Virus record (IMG/VR): IMGVR_UViG_3300025132_000196
Location: 1 to 29,861 of that record
Reading direction: 5' to 3' (one strand)
DNA from: a virus
DNA length: 29,861 nucleotides
Shown: in pieces, positions 1-7,184 of the stretch
Position numbering within the stretch: the first letter of the stretch is position 1
How the letters are laid out: each line of letters starts with the position of its first letter
The notes under the pieces: model-generated
The model's input: the letters and a program-made list of their open reading frames with translations, nothing else
What the model was told of the DNA's origin: nothing
Databases searched by the model: none
Made by a program: the position numbers and the translations under genes

Positions 1-75
1 ATGAGTCAAATTATGACTAATTTCCTTAGACTATTAGGTGTAATAGAAGCAGGTGCTAAGAATGAAGAAGAGTGA
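1..75 (+). CDS. Possible 3' end of an upstream gene (24 codons seen)
   Basis: An open frame runs from the first base to a TGA at 73-75 and encodes MSQIMTNFLRLLGVIEAGAK followed by NEEE. The ATG at position 1 may be internal, because the frame is open at the window edge. The acidic end overlaps the next small ORF by 14 bases, which fits the packed style of this block. No function can be assigned, and it may be only the tail of a longer protein. Confidence 0.3.
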   Translation: MSQIMTNFLRLLGVIEAGAKNEEE

Positions 76-232
76 ATGGATTTATCTTGCTAATATAATG
101 TGGGATTTTTCAGACACACATGATGGTAAATTAAGCATATTGCTTAAAGAATTAATACAAAAAATAAATAAAAATATGGAAGTGATTATAGATGACATGG
201 GAGAACATGACAAGACTATTGGAAGTGACTGA
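62..232 (+). CDS. Small hypothetical protein (56 aa)
   Basis: This short frame begins at ATG 62, with AGGTG a few bases upstream as a ribosome binding site, and ends at TGA 230-232. The product starts MKKSEWIYLANIMWDFSD and continues as an amphipathic helix rich in Leu, Ile and Lys, then an acidic tail. It overlaps the ligase start by 41 bases. That is longer than the usual four-base overlaps here and is the main reason for doubt. No family was recognised. Confidence 0.45.
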   Translation: MKKSEWIYLANIMWDFSDTHDGKLSILLKELIQKINKNMEVIIDDMGEHDKTIGSD

Positions 233-1718
233 TAGAGTTACACCAACACAGCAAGTAACAGTAATTTCAAGAGAATTAGATAAGTTTGAGGATAAGTCAA
301 GCCTATTAAGAATATTAGCGCAAGCATACAGAATCAATAACATTGGAATATCTAAGGCTAAGAAATGGATAGCCAAAATGTATAATGTGTTTGATAGTGA
401 GATAAATGCAGACTATTCAACATATGATGATTTAGGTGATGTTGTCTATTATTTAGATAGCCAAGCAGAAAAACAAAGCGACTTCAGCCTTCAAACAATC
501 ATTCGTCTTTTAGAATTAGATTGTAGTAAAATTGATTCAGACCAATTTACTTTACTTTCAGAAAGTATTGCTTCAATGTCATCATTGGCAAGAAAGTGGT
601 TTATTCGCTTTTGGTTAAGAACACCAAGAAACGGAATCAATTCTGGAACAGTGACTAAAGTTATCGCTAAACATTATGATAAAAAATTGAAAGATGTAAA
701 GAAGCATTTGAATTTTAATCCAATTAAAACTGTTATTGCTTCATATGAAAATGAAGAAACCCCATCAACTGATTTGGTTCATGGTTCCTTCGTTTCACCA
801 ATGTTAGCAAAAGAAGTACCTATGGAAAAATGGCCAACTAACAAAATTGTTGATTACAAATATGATGGTAATAGATACCAAATTCACTTAGAAGATAAGA
901 ATGTAATTATTTTTAATCGTAAAGGGAAAGTAGTTACCCATCAATTTACTGATATTGCCGAATTAGTTTCTGGCTATCCCATACATAATGGAATATTTGA
1001 TGGTGAAATATACCCAATTAAAGAAGATGGTAGTCCTGATGAGCATAAAAAGATGGCAACGAGAGTACATTCAAAGAATCATCAAGAGGCATTAGATAAA
1101 GTCGCAGTAAAATGGGTCATTTTTGATTGTCTTAAACTGAATGATGAAACAATTATGGATATTTCTTTTTCTGAAAGATTGAAGAAGATGAAAAATGTGC
1201 CAAATCAGGCTCACCGAATGAAGGATGATAATGTAATGGCCTTTTACAATCAAGCAATCAATGACGGCTTTGAAGGAATCATAGTAAAAAATGCTGATGT
1301 TCCCTATGAAGCAGGGAAAAGAAGCGCATTTTGGGCTAAGTACAAACCGCCTCGAATAGAATTAGATGTAGTTATCCTGTCGGCTAAGTACGGTGAAGGA
1401 AAAAGAGCCAATGTTTTTGGTACTTTTGAGATTGGTGTTAAGTCTGATAAAGGAATTATATCAGTGGGTAAAGTTGGAACAGGCTTTAGTGATGCAGATT
1501 TAATTAGTCTAACACACAACCTTAGAAGAAATGTGGAGAATTTTGAGAATGATACCTATTACTTCTTACCAAGAGTAGTCTTAGAAGTTAGTGCTGATTT
1601 AGTATCAAGAGATGAAAAAGGTAATTTAGGTTTGAGATTCCCAAGATGTAAAAGAATCCGTGATGATAAGTTTGCGGCAGACATCAATACTTTAGAAGAT
1701 GTGGAGAGTTTAGAATGA
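192..1718 (+). CDS. lig: ATP-dependent DNA ligase
   Basis: The product (508 aa) seals nicks, joining Okazaki fragments or repair products. The nucleotidyltransferase motifs are in order. Motif I is KYDGNR with the AMP-accepting lysine at K223. They are followed by the FDGEIYP motif III, VIFDCL (IIIa), EGIIVKN (IV) and WAKYKP (V). The first 200 residues are helical and match the DNA-binding domain of archaeal/eukaryotic-type ligases. The C-terminal third looks like the OB-fold domain. Archaeal ligases are typically about 550-600 aa, so this one is slightly compact. ATG 192 was chosen because GTGATT lies just upstream and the N-terminal domain starts there. It overlaps the histone-fold gene by ATGA. 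Family assignment is secure. Confidence 0.97.
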   Translation: MTWENMTRLLEVTDRVTPTQQVTVISRELDKFEDKSSLLRILAQAYRINNIGISKAKKWIAKMYNVFDSEINADYSTYDDLGDVVYYLDSQAEKQSDFSLQTIIRLLELDCSKIDSDQFTLLSESIASMSSLARKWFIRFWLRTPRNGINSGTVTKVIAKHYDKKLKDVKKHLNFNPIKTVIASYENEETPSTDLVHGSFVSPMLAKEVPMEKWPTNKIVDYKYDGNRYQIHLEDKNVIIFNRKGKVVTHQFTDIAELVSGYPIHNGIFDGEIYPIKEDGSPDEHKKMATRVHSKNHQEALDKVAVKWVIFDCLKLNDETIMDISFSERLKKMKNVPNQAHRMKDDNVMAFYNQAINDGFEGIIVKNADVPYEAGKRSAFWAKYKPPRIELDVVILSAKYGEGKRANVFGTFEIGVKSDKGIISVGKVGTGFSDADLISLTHNLRRNVENFENDTYYFLPRVVLEVSADLVSRDEKGNLGLRFPRCKRIRDDKFAADINTLEDVESLE

Positions 1719-2158
1719 TTAAAGAAGGAGAATTAACAATAATCAAATTTATCACATACAGATGTATTAGAGTGGAAAATGGCATAGCCCATTTGAAAAA
1801 TGTAACCACTGATAAGGGCAGACCAAAATTAGTTAGAGTCGAAGAATGTCCGTATGTTGAGAATGGTAAATTGATAGTACCGGAAATTAATGTAAAGCCT
1901 AAGTATAAACGCAAGACCACTTTGAGTATTCCTAAGATAATCAAAGAAGTTACTGACTTAACAGTATCAACAAATGCGAAATACTTTATCGCTGAATGGA
2001 TAGAAACCGCAGTGGCTAATATGGTAGCCAATGGAGAAGCAAGTGCTAAAAACCTCGGACATAAACGAATTACCGAGGCACATATCTATTGGATGGAAAC
2101 TAATGACCTGCCGATAGGACATTGGAAATCAAACATGGAGTATATGAAAGAGGACTAA
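1715..2158 (+). CDS. Protein with histone-fold-like C-terminal domain
   Basis: The product is 147 aa. Residues 1-68 look beta-rich and unrecognised. Residues 70-130 follow the pattern of an archaeal HMf-type histone: LSIPKIIKE for the first helix, VSTNAKYFIAEWIE for the long central helix (compare VSDDARI..LAK.LE in HMf), an Ala-rich stretch, GHKRIT in the position of the GRKTI loop, then EAHIYW for the last helix. Archaeal histones are usually about 66-70 aa without an N-terminal extension. The role could be DNA compaction or a histone-fold partner of a replication or transcription factor; this is inference. It lies between ligase and unknown genes, with an ATGA overlap to ligase. The match is by eye, and a histone-like regulator is equally possible. 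Confidence 0.6.
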   Translation: MIKEGELTIIKFITYRCIRVENGIAHLKNVTTDKGRPKLVRVEECPYVENGKLIVPEINVKPKYKRKTTLSIPKIIKEVTDLTVSTNAKYFIAEWIETAVANMVANGEASAKNLGHKRITEAHIYWMETNDLPIGHWKSNMEYMKED

Positions 2159-2160
2159 TT

Positions 2161-2517
2161 ATGTTTAATGATGTGGAGATTCAATCATGGATAGATAAAC
2201 ATGGAACTGCTACATCATTAACATGGTTAGTTTTTGGCAATACAAAAGAAGAAGAAACTAATCTTCTCATTAAGGGATTAATGGTACGATTAATCGAAAA
2301 TGAAATCGAAAGGAGTTTTGCTTTATTTGCTGACCCTATTGATGAAGAACAAGCAAGGGCTTGGAATAGTTTTCAAGGAACCAGCCTATCATTTGTTTTT
2401 GCAGGTGATGTGATTCCTTTTGAAGAATTAATAGTTAAGACTGTGAATGACGGTCTTGATTTTTTGAGATATAAATACAAATACTTAGGTAATAAAAATA
2501 GTGATAGTTATGTTTAA
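2161..2517 (+). CDS. Hypothetical protein (118 aa)
   Basis: Start ATG 2161 lies two bases after the previous stop. An in-frame ATG at 2122 would overlap the histone-fold gene and is less likely. The product, MFNDVEIQSWIDKHGTATS and onward, is an acidic mixed alpha/beta protein with no transmembrane segment, cysteine cluster or nucleotide-binding motif. The end reads KYKYLGNKNSDSYV. No family was recognised. It sits between the histone-fold gene and a possible LAGLIDADG-like ORF, in the same operon. Confidence 0.75.
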   Translation: MFNDVEIQSWIDKHGTATSLTWLVFGNTKEEETNLLIKGLMVRLIENEIERSFALFADPIDEEQARAWNSFQGTSLSFVFAGDVIPFEELIVKTVNDGLDFLRYKYKYLGNKNSDSYV

Positions 2518-2872
2518 TAAAGAAATATTAAAAGGAATAATAATTAGTCTTGCAAGAGGATTAATTCAATTAACTTGTGAACCTACTTATTCGATAGGAT
2601 ATAAGGTCGTATTTTCAATAAGATTGAACGGCGACCCCGAATTCTTAGATGCAATACTAAGAAGTTTAGCACAGCATAATATTGTAGCAAACATAAGCAA
2701 AAGAGAATTGAGAATATATAGGCAAGATTCAATTGCGAAATTAATTGATTTAATTGAAAATGAATATTGTCCTAAATTAGAAACCTTCATTGAAGGATAT
2801 AACATATGGAATTCTGACTTGCCTAAAGCAAGAAAGTTTGATGATTTATGTAAATTAAAAGGGTTGATTTAA
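2510..2872 (+). CDS. Hypothetical protein, possible degenerate LAGLIDADG-like fold (120 aa)
   Basis: Start ATG 2510 follows GTGAT at 2501-2505; a GTG start at 2501 is also possible. The middle resembles half of a LAGLIDADG endonuclease domain in layout: a helix SLARGLIQL, two strands ending KVVFSIRL, then PEFLDAILRSLAQHNI as the following helix, a basic strand LRIYRQ and IAKLIDLIE. The catalytic acidic residue of the LAGLIDADG helix is not visible, so activity is doubtful. It overlaps the previous gene by 8 bases and the clamp loader gene by one base (TAATG). The fold suggestion is weak; the gene itself is well supported by its packing. Confidence 0.7.
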   Translation: MFNKEILKGIIISLARGLIQLTCEPTYSIGYKVVFSIRLNGDPEFLDAILRSLAQHNIVANISKRELRIYRQDSIAKLIDLIENEYCPKLETFIEGYNIWNSDLPKARKFDDLCKLKGLI

Positions 2873-3726
2873 TGGGATTAACAAATATGAATGACAACAG
2901 ACCAATACTAATAACAGGAAAAACAGGAACCGGAAAATCAACAAAAGCAAAAGGATATTTTACTGATGAAGTAAAGATTATTTATGCTAATGATATAGAG
3001 TTTGATTTAGGTTCTCATCCTAAGAGTGCAGGTATAATTATTGAAGATGTTCATTACAAACCACAAACAGATATTATAATGAACATTATACGAACATACA
3101 GAGGCCAATTAGTATTGACATCAATCAATGAAAAGAGTGTTCCTAAGCAAATTAAGGATATGTGCAAAATAAAGAGAGCAGGTTCTCTTAATCATTTGCA
3201 GAATGAAATCAAGTATCTTGCACCTAATAGTGAACCGCCTTTCTCATATGAGAAAGATACATATTCATTAGTGGCAGAATACATGAAGAACAGTGATAGA
3301 GATTTAGTAGTTAAATTACTGTTATACAATAAACCAGCAGACACCCAAATAATGTCATGGTTAAATGAAAATATGCACCCTAACAAACTATTGTTTGTTG
3401 ATGGTGTAGTTAAGCGAAGATGGAGTCAAAGATACTTCTATGAAATGTTAGCGTACATTCACGCAGGTAATTCTTATGATAGAATATCAATGCCGAAAAG
3501 AGGGACATATTCAAAGATACCAAGTCTATCAAGAAGATTAGGTGTCAAGAATCCAAGCGTGTTGCGGCAACTTTGTATGGATAGCACCATAGCAGAACAT
3601 TTCAAAAAGAAATTAAACAATGCAGAATGCCGACTGCTTCAAATTGGCGAAAAGAAAAAGAAGGGTCGTAAAAAGAAAACCGACCCAATTAGAATAGAAC
3701 AGAAAAGAATAGGTGATTATTTATGA
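2872..3726 (+). CDS. Clamp loader large subunit-like ATPase (RFC-L-like)
   Basis: The product (284 aa) has a Walker A motif GKTGTGKST at residues 16-24 and a Walker B IIIEDVH near 55-61. The C-terminal third is helical, then a lysine-rich stretch (KKKKGRKKK), and the last eight residues QKRIGDYL fit a PCNA-interacting PIP box (Q-x-x-hydrophobic-x-x-aromatic-hydrophobic). Archaeal RFC large subunits end in the same way: a basic tail plus PIP box. With the small subunit 570 bases downstream and PCNA at 8 kb, the natural reading is the large subunit of the clamp loader, shortened from the usual 400-500 aa. The ATPase core alone would only show a generic AAA+ protein. It opens with MGLTN, as the RadA-like protein does. 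Confidence 0.72.
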   Translation: MGLTNMNDNRPILITGKTGTGKSTKAKGYFTDEVKIIYANDIEFDLGSHPKSAGIIIEDVHYKPQTDIIMNIIRTYRGQLVLTSINEKSVPKQIKDMCKIKRAGSLNHLQNEIKYLAPNSEPPFSYEKDTYSLVAEYMKNSDRDLVVKLLLYNKPADTQIMSWLNENMHPNKLLFVDGVVKRRWSQRYFYEMLAYIHAGNSYDRISMPKRGTYSKIPSLSRRLGVKNPSVLRQLCMDSTIAEHFKKKLNNAECRLLQIGEKKKKGRKKKTDPIRIEQKRIGDYL

Positions 3727-4049
3727 AAAACAAGGAATACCACATTGGAGAAGCAACCATCACATATCTTGTTGATGGTGAAGAAAGAACGGAAACAGGG
3801 CAATTAATGGTTCCATCATTAATGTTTTTAGCAGATGCCTTCATCTTAGCAAAGGGCAATAAGCAAATTGCTATCTTTATGAAGAATGTTATTAGAATGG
3901 ATATGGAATTAGGTAGTGAAGTGTATTGGGTTAAGGCTGATATGATGAATAAGGACATTAGTATTCGTCAAAAGCAAAGACTGTTTGAGCAGAAACAAAT
4001 ATCTGATTCTATTGATAGAGAAAACGATAATGGCGTAATGGTGGGTTGA
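3723..4049 (+). CDS. Hypothetical protein (108 aa)
   Basis: The start overlaps the clamp loader stop as ATGA, with AGGTGATT 4-5 bases upstream as a strong ribosome binding site. The N-terminal part (EYHIGEATITYLVDGEERTE) looks like a beta hairpin. The centre (LMFLADAFILAKGNKQIAIFMKN, quoted as a region at about residues 34-56) is hydrophobic but broken by charges, so it is more likely a buried helix than a membrane span. The tail is hydrophilic and Gln-rich. No known family was recognised. Its place between the two clamp loader subunits suggests a replication-linked role, by context only. Confidence 0.75.
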   Translation: MKNKEYHIGEATITYLVDGEERTETGQLMVPSLMFLADAFILAKGNKQIAIFMKNVIRMDMELGSEVYWVKADMMNKDISIRQKQRLFEQKQISDSIDRENDNGVMVG

Positions 4050-4051
4050 GT

Positions 4052-4336
4052 ATGGGTACAAGAACAGACCAATATATTAAAAAAATTAAAGAAGTCTTAG
4101 ATGAAAAAGAAATGACTTCAAGAGAAGTATTAAATGCTTTAATTGATTATCAAACATCAAAAAAAGTATCAAGACGACAAGTACCCACTTATAGACAAGT
4201 GGTTGCTTTGTTAAAGAATCCCATCAATTTCATAGAAATTAAAAATGAAGATTTGCCAAGAGGCAGAAAGTTAAGAATATACAAGGTGAATAAAAATGCT
4301 ATGGACAGAAAAATACAGACCGAACAAACTGAGTGA
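4052..4336 (+). CDS. Small winged-helix-like protein (94 aa)
   Basis: The helical N-terminus contains TSREVLNALIDYQ, then PTYRQVVALLKN in the position of a recognition helix. It ends with a basic hairpin, PRGRKLRIYKV. This order (helix, helix, recognition helix, basic wing ending in Y-K-V) recurs in the products at 10418 and 14905, so a DNA-binding winged helix is likely. ATG 4052 is preferred over TTG 4046 because GGTGGG lies just upstream. The last 41 bases overlap the clamp loader small subunit, and AGGTGA inside this gene serves as that gene's ribosome binding site. Function is unknown; a local regulator or DNA-binding accessory factor is plausible. Confidence 0.7.
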   Translation: MGTRTDQYIKKIKEVLDEKEMTSREVLNALIDYQTSKKVSRRQVPTYRQVVALLKNPINFIEIKNEDLPRGRKLRIYKVNKNAMDRKIQTEQTE

Positions 4337-5204
4337 TATAATAGGACAAGAACATTTTGTAATGGATGCTGAATCTTGGTTAGAAGAAAACAATATGCCT
4401 AACCTTTTGATTTACGGTAATTCTGGTAATGGTAAAACTTCAGCCGCTATTGCTTTTGCTAAGACTATGTTAGGAGATGATTATGAAGATAACTTCTTTG
4501 AGGTAAATGCTTCTGATGATAGAAGATTAGAAACAGTTAGAACCACTATCAAGAATATAGCACAAAGCGGCACAATTGGTGATGCACCATTTAGAATGTG
4601 CCTGTTAGATGAAATGGATGGAATGACAAACGATGCACAAAACGCATTGAAAAGAATTATGGAAAGATATTCCGGTAACATTAGATTTATTATTACTTGT
4701 AATGATAGAAACAAAATCATCTTTGCGCTTCAAAGCAGATGTGCAAACTATCATTTCAAACCATTATCTAATGAAGCCATGTTCAGCGTATTGAGCCAAA
4801 TACTTGAACATGAGAGAATAACTAGATTTGATGAAAATGAATTGTCCTCCTTTATATATGCTATGAACGGTGACATGAGGCGAGCAGTAACGGAATTACA
4901 AGCCGCTAAGTCAAGCGATAAAGGACTCGCAATACAACTAAAAAATTCACTAAAAGAATACGAAAAAATACTAATTAAATTACAGAATAAAAATAAAAAT
5001 ATATTGGGTGAATTACATGAATTATTGTATCAAGGCAGAACCGTTAGAGAAATCTGTCTTGGACTACATGATGCAGTAATCGCATCAGAATTTGATAGTA
5101 TTATCAAATTCAAATATTTAAGAACAATAGGAGAAAGCGAATGGCGTTCCACCACAATGACCCCTAAAGTGCTACTATCGTGGATGGTAGGACAGTTGTT
5201 GTAA
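4296..5204 (+). CDS. rfcS: Clamp loader small subunit (RFC small subunit)
   Basis: The product (302 aa) belongs to the replication factor C family, which opens PCNA and places it on primed DNA. It begins with the family signature WTEKYRPNKLSDIIGQE. It then has Walker A GNSGNGKT at 41-48, NASDDR near 71-76, Walker B LLDEMD at 103-108 (D105, E106), sensor 1 FIITCND at 131-137 and the SRC arginine-finger motif at 147-149. The C-terminal collar helices follow. RFC small subunits are usually 315-330 aa. The start ATG 4296 has AGGTGA upstream and puts WTEKYRP at the N-terminus as in relatives. It should act with the RFC-L-like protein upstream and PCNA downstream. Confidence 0.96.
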   Translation: MLWTEKYRPNKLSDIIGQEHFVMDAESWLEENNMPNLLIYGNSGNGKTSAAIAFAKTMLGDDYEDNFFEVNASDDRRLETVRTTIKNIAQSGTIGDAPFRMCLLDEMDGMTNDAQNALKRIMERYSGNIRFIITCNDRNKIIFALQSRCANYHFKPLSNEAMFSVLSQILEHERITRFDENELSSFIYAMNGDMRRAVTELQAAKSSDKGLAIQLKNSLKEYEKILIKLQNKNKNILGELHELLYQGRTVREICLGLHDAVIASEFDSIIKFKYLRTIGESEWRSTTMTPKVLLSWMVGQLL

Positions 5205-5241
5205 ACGGATAAAACAAAAAAATGAAAACGAGGCGAAAAAT

Positions 5242-6459
5242 ATGAATGAAAGTATGAAAGCAGAAATCGAAAAGAGCGCACCATATATTGATATGGGCGT
5301 TGATGAGGCAATAGCCAAGTTTGAGGAACTATGTTCAGCAAACGGGCTTGAAACAACCAACCCTGCATCTATGGGTGTATGGAGAAACTATGTGGCAAAT
5401 AGCCGCAGAATGAAAAAGAATGGTAATGAAAGTAAAAATGATAATGATTCATTTTACAAAGCAGCATTTGGATTCTTTGTTTCCCTTGACGCACCAAGAG
5501 ATATGATGGCTTGGAACAGAATGAAAGCAAAAGAAGAATACCTGCGTGATGAAAACAATGCACTTGAAAATGGTATTGTTGCAGTAGCAACAAAGAATGC
5601 TCTTGACAAGTGGGTAGTTTCCCGCTATCATAATGGTGAATATAGAGAAGCAACTCTTTCTGAATTACCTAACGGTGCAGAAGAATTAGAAGATGGCCGT
5701 ATCTATATTCCATTGGATAATACCGCTACATATATGAATGGCGGAACCAATGCTAATTATGGAAAACCTCTTCCTTCTGAACAAATGCGAAGAAGTGGAG
5801 TATTCTATGGTTCATTAGATAATGGAGATATGAGAATGTATTACTTCTCATACAAGAATCAAGGCGGTGTTGATTTTGCACCTAACACTTTTGAATGGTG
5901 TCATTTCCTTTGTGTTGAAGGTTCTAATGGTACAGATATTTATGGTGCTAAGGATTTGACTTCGGGTAGTTTGTCACTAAATGCAGACATTGACCCCGAA
6001 AGCAACATTTACCGTGATATGGGTAACTTTTCCTTTGAGAATTGTTTGAAGGAAAACTTTGAATCTAACTTGGTAAATATCCTTGATTTGGATAGAGCGC
6101 ATATTCAGCGACAAGCACTTCCTTCTAAGGAAAGATACATCATTACTGATGGAACAGTTTGTAACATGAATATGACTCCAACTAAGAACGGTAATAGAAT
6201 TATCAACATTACTGACATTAACGCTGAAATGAATTATGAAAGTGATTCTGGCGTTGTAACTTGTTGGATTCCCGAACATCTATCCTTAGATTTCGGTATT
6301 GGTTCAACAGTATATGTTGTAGGCAGAACAAGTCAAAGAACAGTTGATGGTGAAGTGGAACCTGTTACAATCAATGCCTCCGGTGTTCATTGTGTAATTA
6401 GACATGGTTCTCCGGTTGAATCTAATCAACCTGTGGAGGAAAACTTTGATTGGTTTTGA
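5242..6459 (+). CDS. Probable ssDNA-binding protein (RPA/SSB-like)
   Basis: The product (405 aa) has a helical, charged N-terminal 150 residues followed by a long beta-rich part. A stretch near residues 300-385 (ITDGTVCNMNMTPTKNG, then IINITDINAEM, GSTVYVVGRTSQRTVDG) has the strand pattern of an OB fold. The protein ends in an acidic, aromatic tail, EENFDWF, of the type SSB proteins use to recruit partners. The position between clamp loader and RadA/PCNA/polymerase genes agrees. The OB fold is inferred from pattern and not from a signature motif, so a different replication protein is possible. The start is preceded by GAGGCG. The 37-base gap before it shows no clear promoter. Confidence 0.6.
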   Translation: MNESMKAEIEKSAPYIDMGVDEAIAKFEELCSANGLETTNPASMGVWRNYVANSRRMKKNGNESKNDNDSFYKAAFGFFVSLDAPRDMMAWNRMKAKEEYLRDENNALENGIVAVATKNALDKWVVSRYHNGEYREATLSELPNGAEELEDGRIYIPLDNTATYMNGGTNANYGKPLPSEQMRRSGVFYGSLDNGDMRMYYFSYKNQGGVDFAPNTFEWCHFLCVEGSNGTDIYGAKDLTSGSLSLNADIDPESNIYRDMGNFSFENCLKENFESNLVNILDLDRAHIQRQALPSKERYIITDGTVCNMNMTPTKNGNRIINITDINAEMNYESDSGVVTCWIPEHLSLDFGIGSTVYVVGRTSQRTVDGEVEPVTINASGVHCVIRHGSPVESNQPVEENFDWF

Positions 6460-6465
6460 AGTGAT

Positions 6466-6640
6466 ACTCCTGTAAATCTCCCCTAGAAATGTCGTGCGGT
6501 TTTGCCCAAAATCGCAGTTTATAGTGGGGTATGATGTGTTGGCGACATTACAGAATTCATATTGAGATTTACATTCGGGCAAGGTAAATGTGACTTGCGG
6601 GGAAATTGACATTCAAATGGGTGCAAAGCCCACACTTTAG
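6466..6640 (+). ncRNA. Candidate structured RNA element between ssDNA-binding protein and a small gene
   Basis: This is the longest gene-free stretch in the + block, and it is richer in G+C than its surroundings. Stem P1 pairs TGTAAATCTC (6471-6480) with GAGATTTACA (6564-6573), 10 perfect pairs. Inside it, P2 pairs AATGTCG (6488-6494) with CGACATT (6543-6549). Stacked directly on P2 is hairpin P3, TGCGGTTTT (6495-6503) with AAAATCGCA (6508-6516), loop GCCC. That loop is complementary to GGGC at 6577-6580, a possible pseudoknot. Downstream are GCAAG/CTTGC (6579-6583 with 6594-6598, an alternative to the pseudoknot at its first bases) and TGGG/CCCA (6618-6621 with 6629-6632), ending just before the next ribosome binding site. 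It could be a cis-regulatory leader, a processed small RNA, or a DNA-level origin structure. No known RNA family was recognised. Confidence 0.55.
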
Positions 6641-6649
6641 GTGATTATA

Positions 6650-6931
6650 ATGGAATTATACGAAAATGCAATACAAACAGATAGAGCGTTCATTTATTTT
6701 AATAAAATAGCGCATATCTCTTGGAAAGAAACAAACTTAGGGACAAATCCGAACAGTAAAAGAATGGTTTTGTATGAAGTAAAGATATATTCAGATGCAG
6801 GAGTTATTCTTCAAAACATGACTCCGAGCGAATACCATTCCTTCATACGAACATATAAAGAAAATGTTCAAAAAACAATAGTAAGAGATGTTACAGGAAT
6901 AGATATTAATGGTGATATACATGGATATTAA
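6650..6931 (+). CDS. Small beta-rich hypothetical protein (93 aa)
   Basis: Start ATG 6650 is preceded by AGGTGATT at 6639-6646; a GTG at 6641 is inside that site and less likely. The product shows strands RAFIYFNKIAHISW and MVLYEVKIYSD, then a helix EYHSFIRTYKENV. The next gene encodes a protein with the same order of elements, so the two may be a diverged tandem pair. No family was recognised. It is the first gene after the structured element and could be the gene which that element controls. Confidence 0.75.
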   Translation: MELYENAIQTDRAFIYFNKIAHISWKETNLGTNPNSKRMVLYEVKIYSDAGVILQNMTPSEYHSFIRTYKENVQKTIVRDVTGIDINGDIHGY

Positions 6932-7184
6932 AGAAAATAGATTTTTATTAAAAGAAAACAGTTACATTGTTGATTTGTTCAATGTGGACTTTATCACATT
7001 CAAAGAGAATGAAAAGGATTTTGGTTCATATTGGATTAAATTACATATCGGCTCAAAAGAAGTCAGATACATATGTGACGATATAGACAAATTAAAAGAA
7101 ATAGTGGAATTATGGTGTGGAATACACGGCAAAACAATTTCACTTGATGAAACAGACTTGGTAGGTGAGAACCAATGGGATTGA
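6921..7184 (+). CDS. Small beta-rich hypothetical protein (87 aa), possible paralogue of the previous gene
   Basis: ATG 6921 has GGTGATAT at 6911-6918 as its ribosome binding site; a GTG twelve bases earlier is less likely. The layout repeats that of the preceding protein: SYIVDLFNVDFITF, then YWIKLHIGSKEVRYI, then a helix DKLKEIVELWCGIHGKTI. Similarity is in pattern and spacing and not in strong identity. It overlaps the previous gene by 11 bases and the RadA-like gene by 10 bases. Its final codons contain AGGTGAG, used as the next gene's ribosome binding site. Confidence 0.75.
   Translation: MDIKENRFLLKENSYIVDLFNVDFITFKENEKDFGSYWIKLHIGSKEVRYICDDIDKLKEIVELWCGIHGKTISLDETDLVGENQWD

Noticed and set aside
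6304-6612. A minus-strand frame of 102 codons across the structured element
   Set aside because: It runs opposite to all nearby genes, overlaps the end of the ssDNA-binding protein gene and has no ribosome binding site or protein-like pattern.
6591-6640. Group I intron: TTGCGGGGAAA resembles the P element of group I introns
   Set aside because: The matching Q, R and S elements were not found, the gap is too short for a full intron core, and no split gene flanks it.
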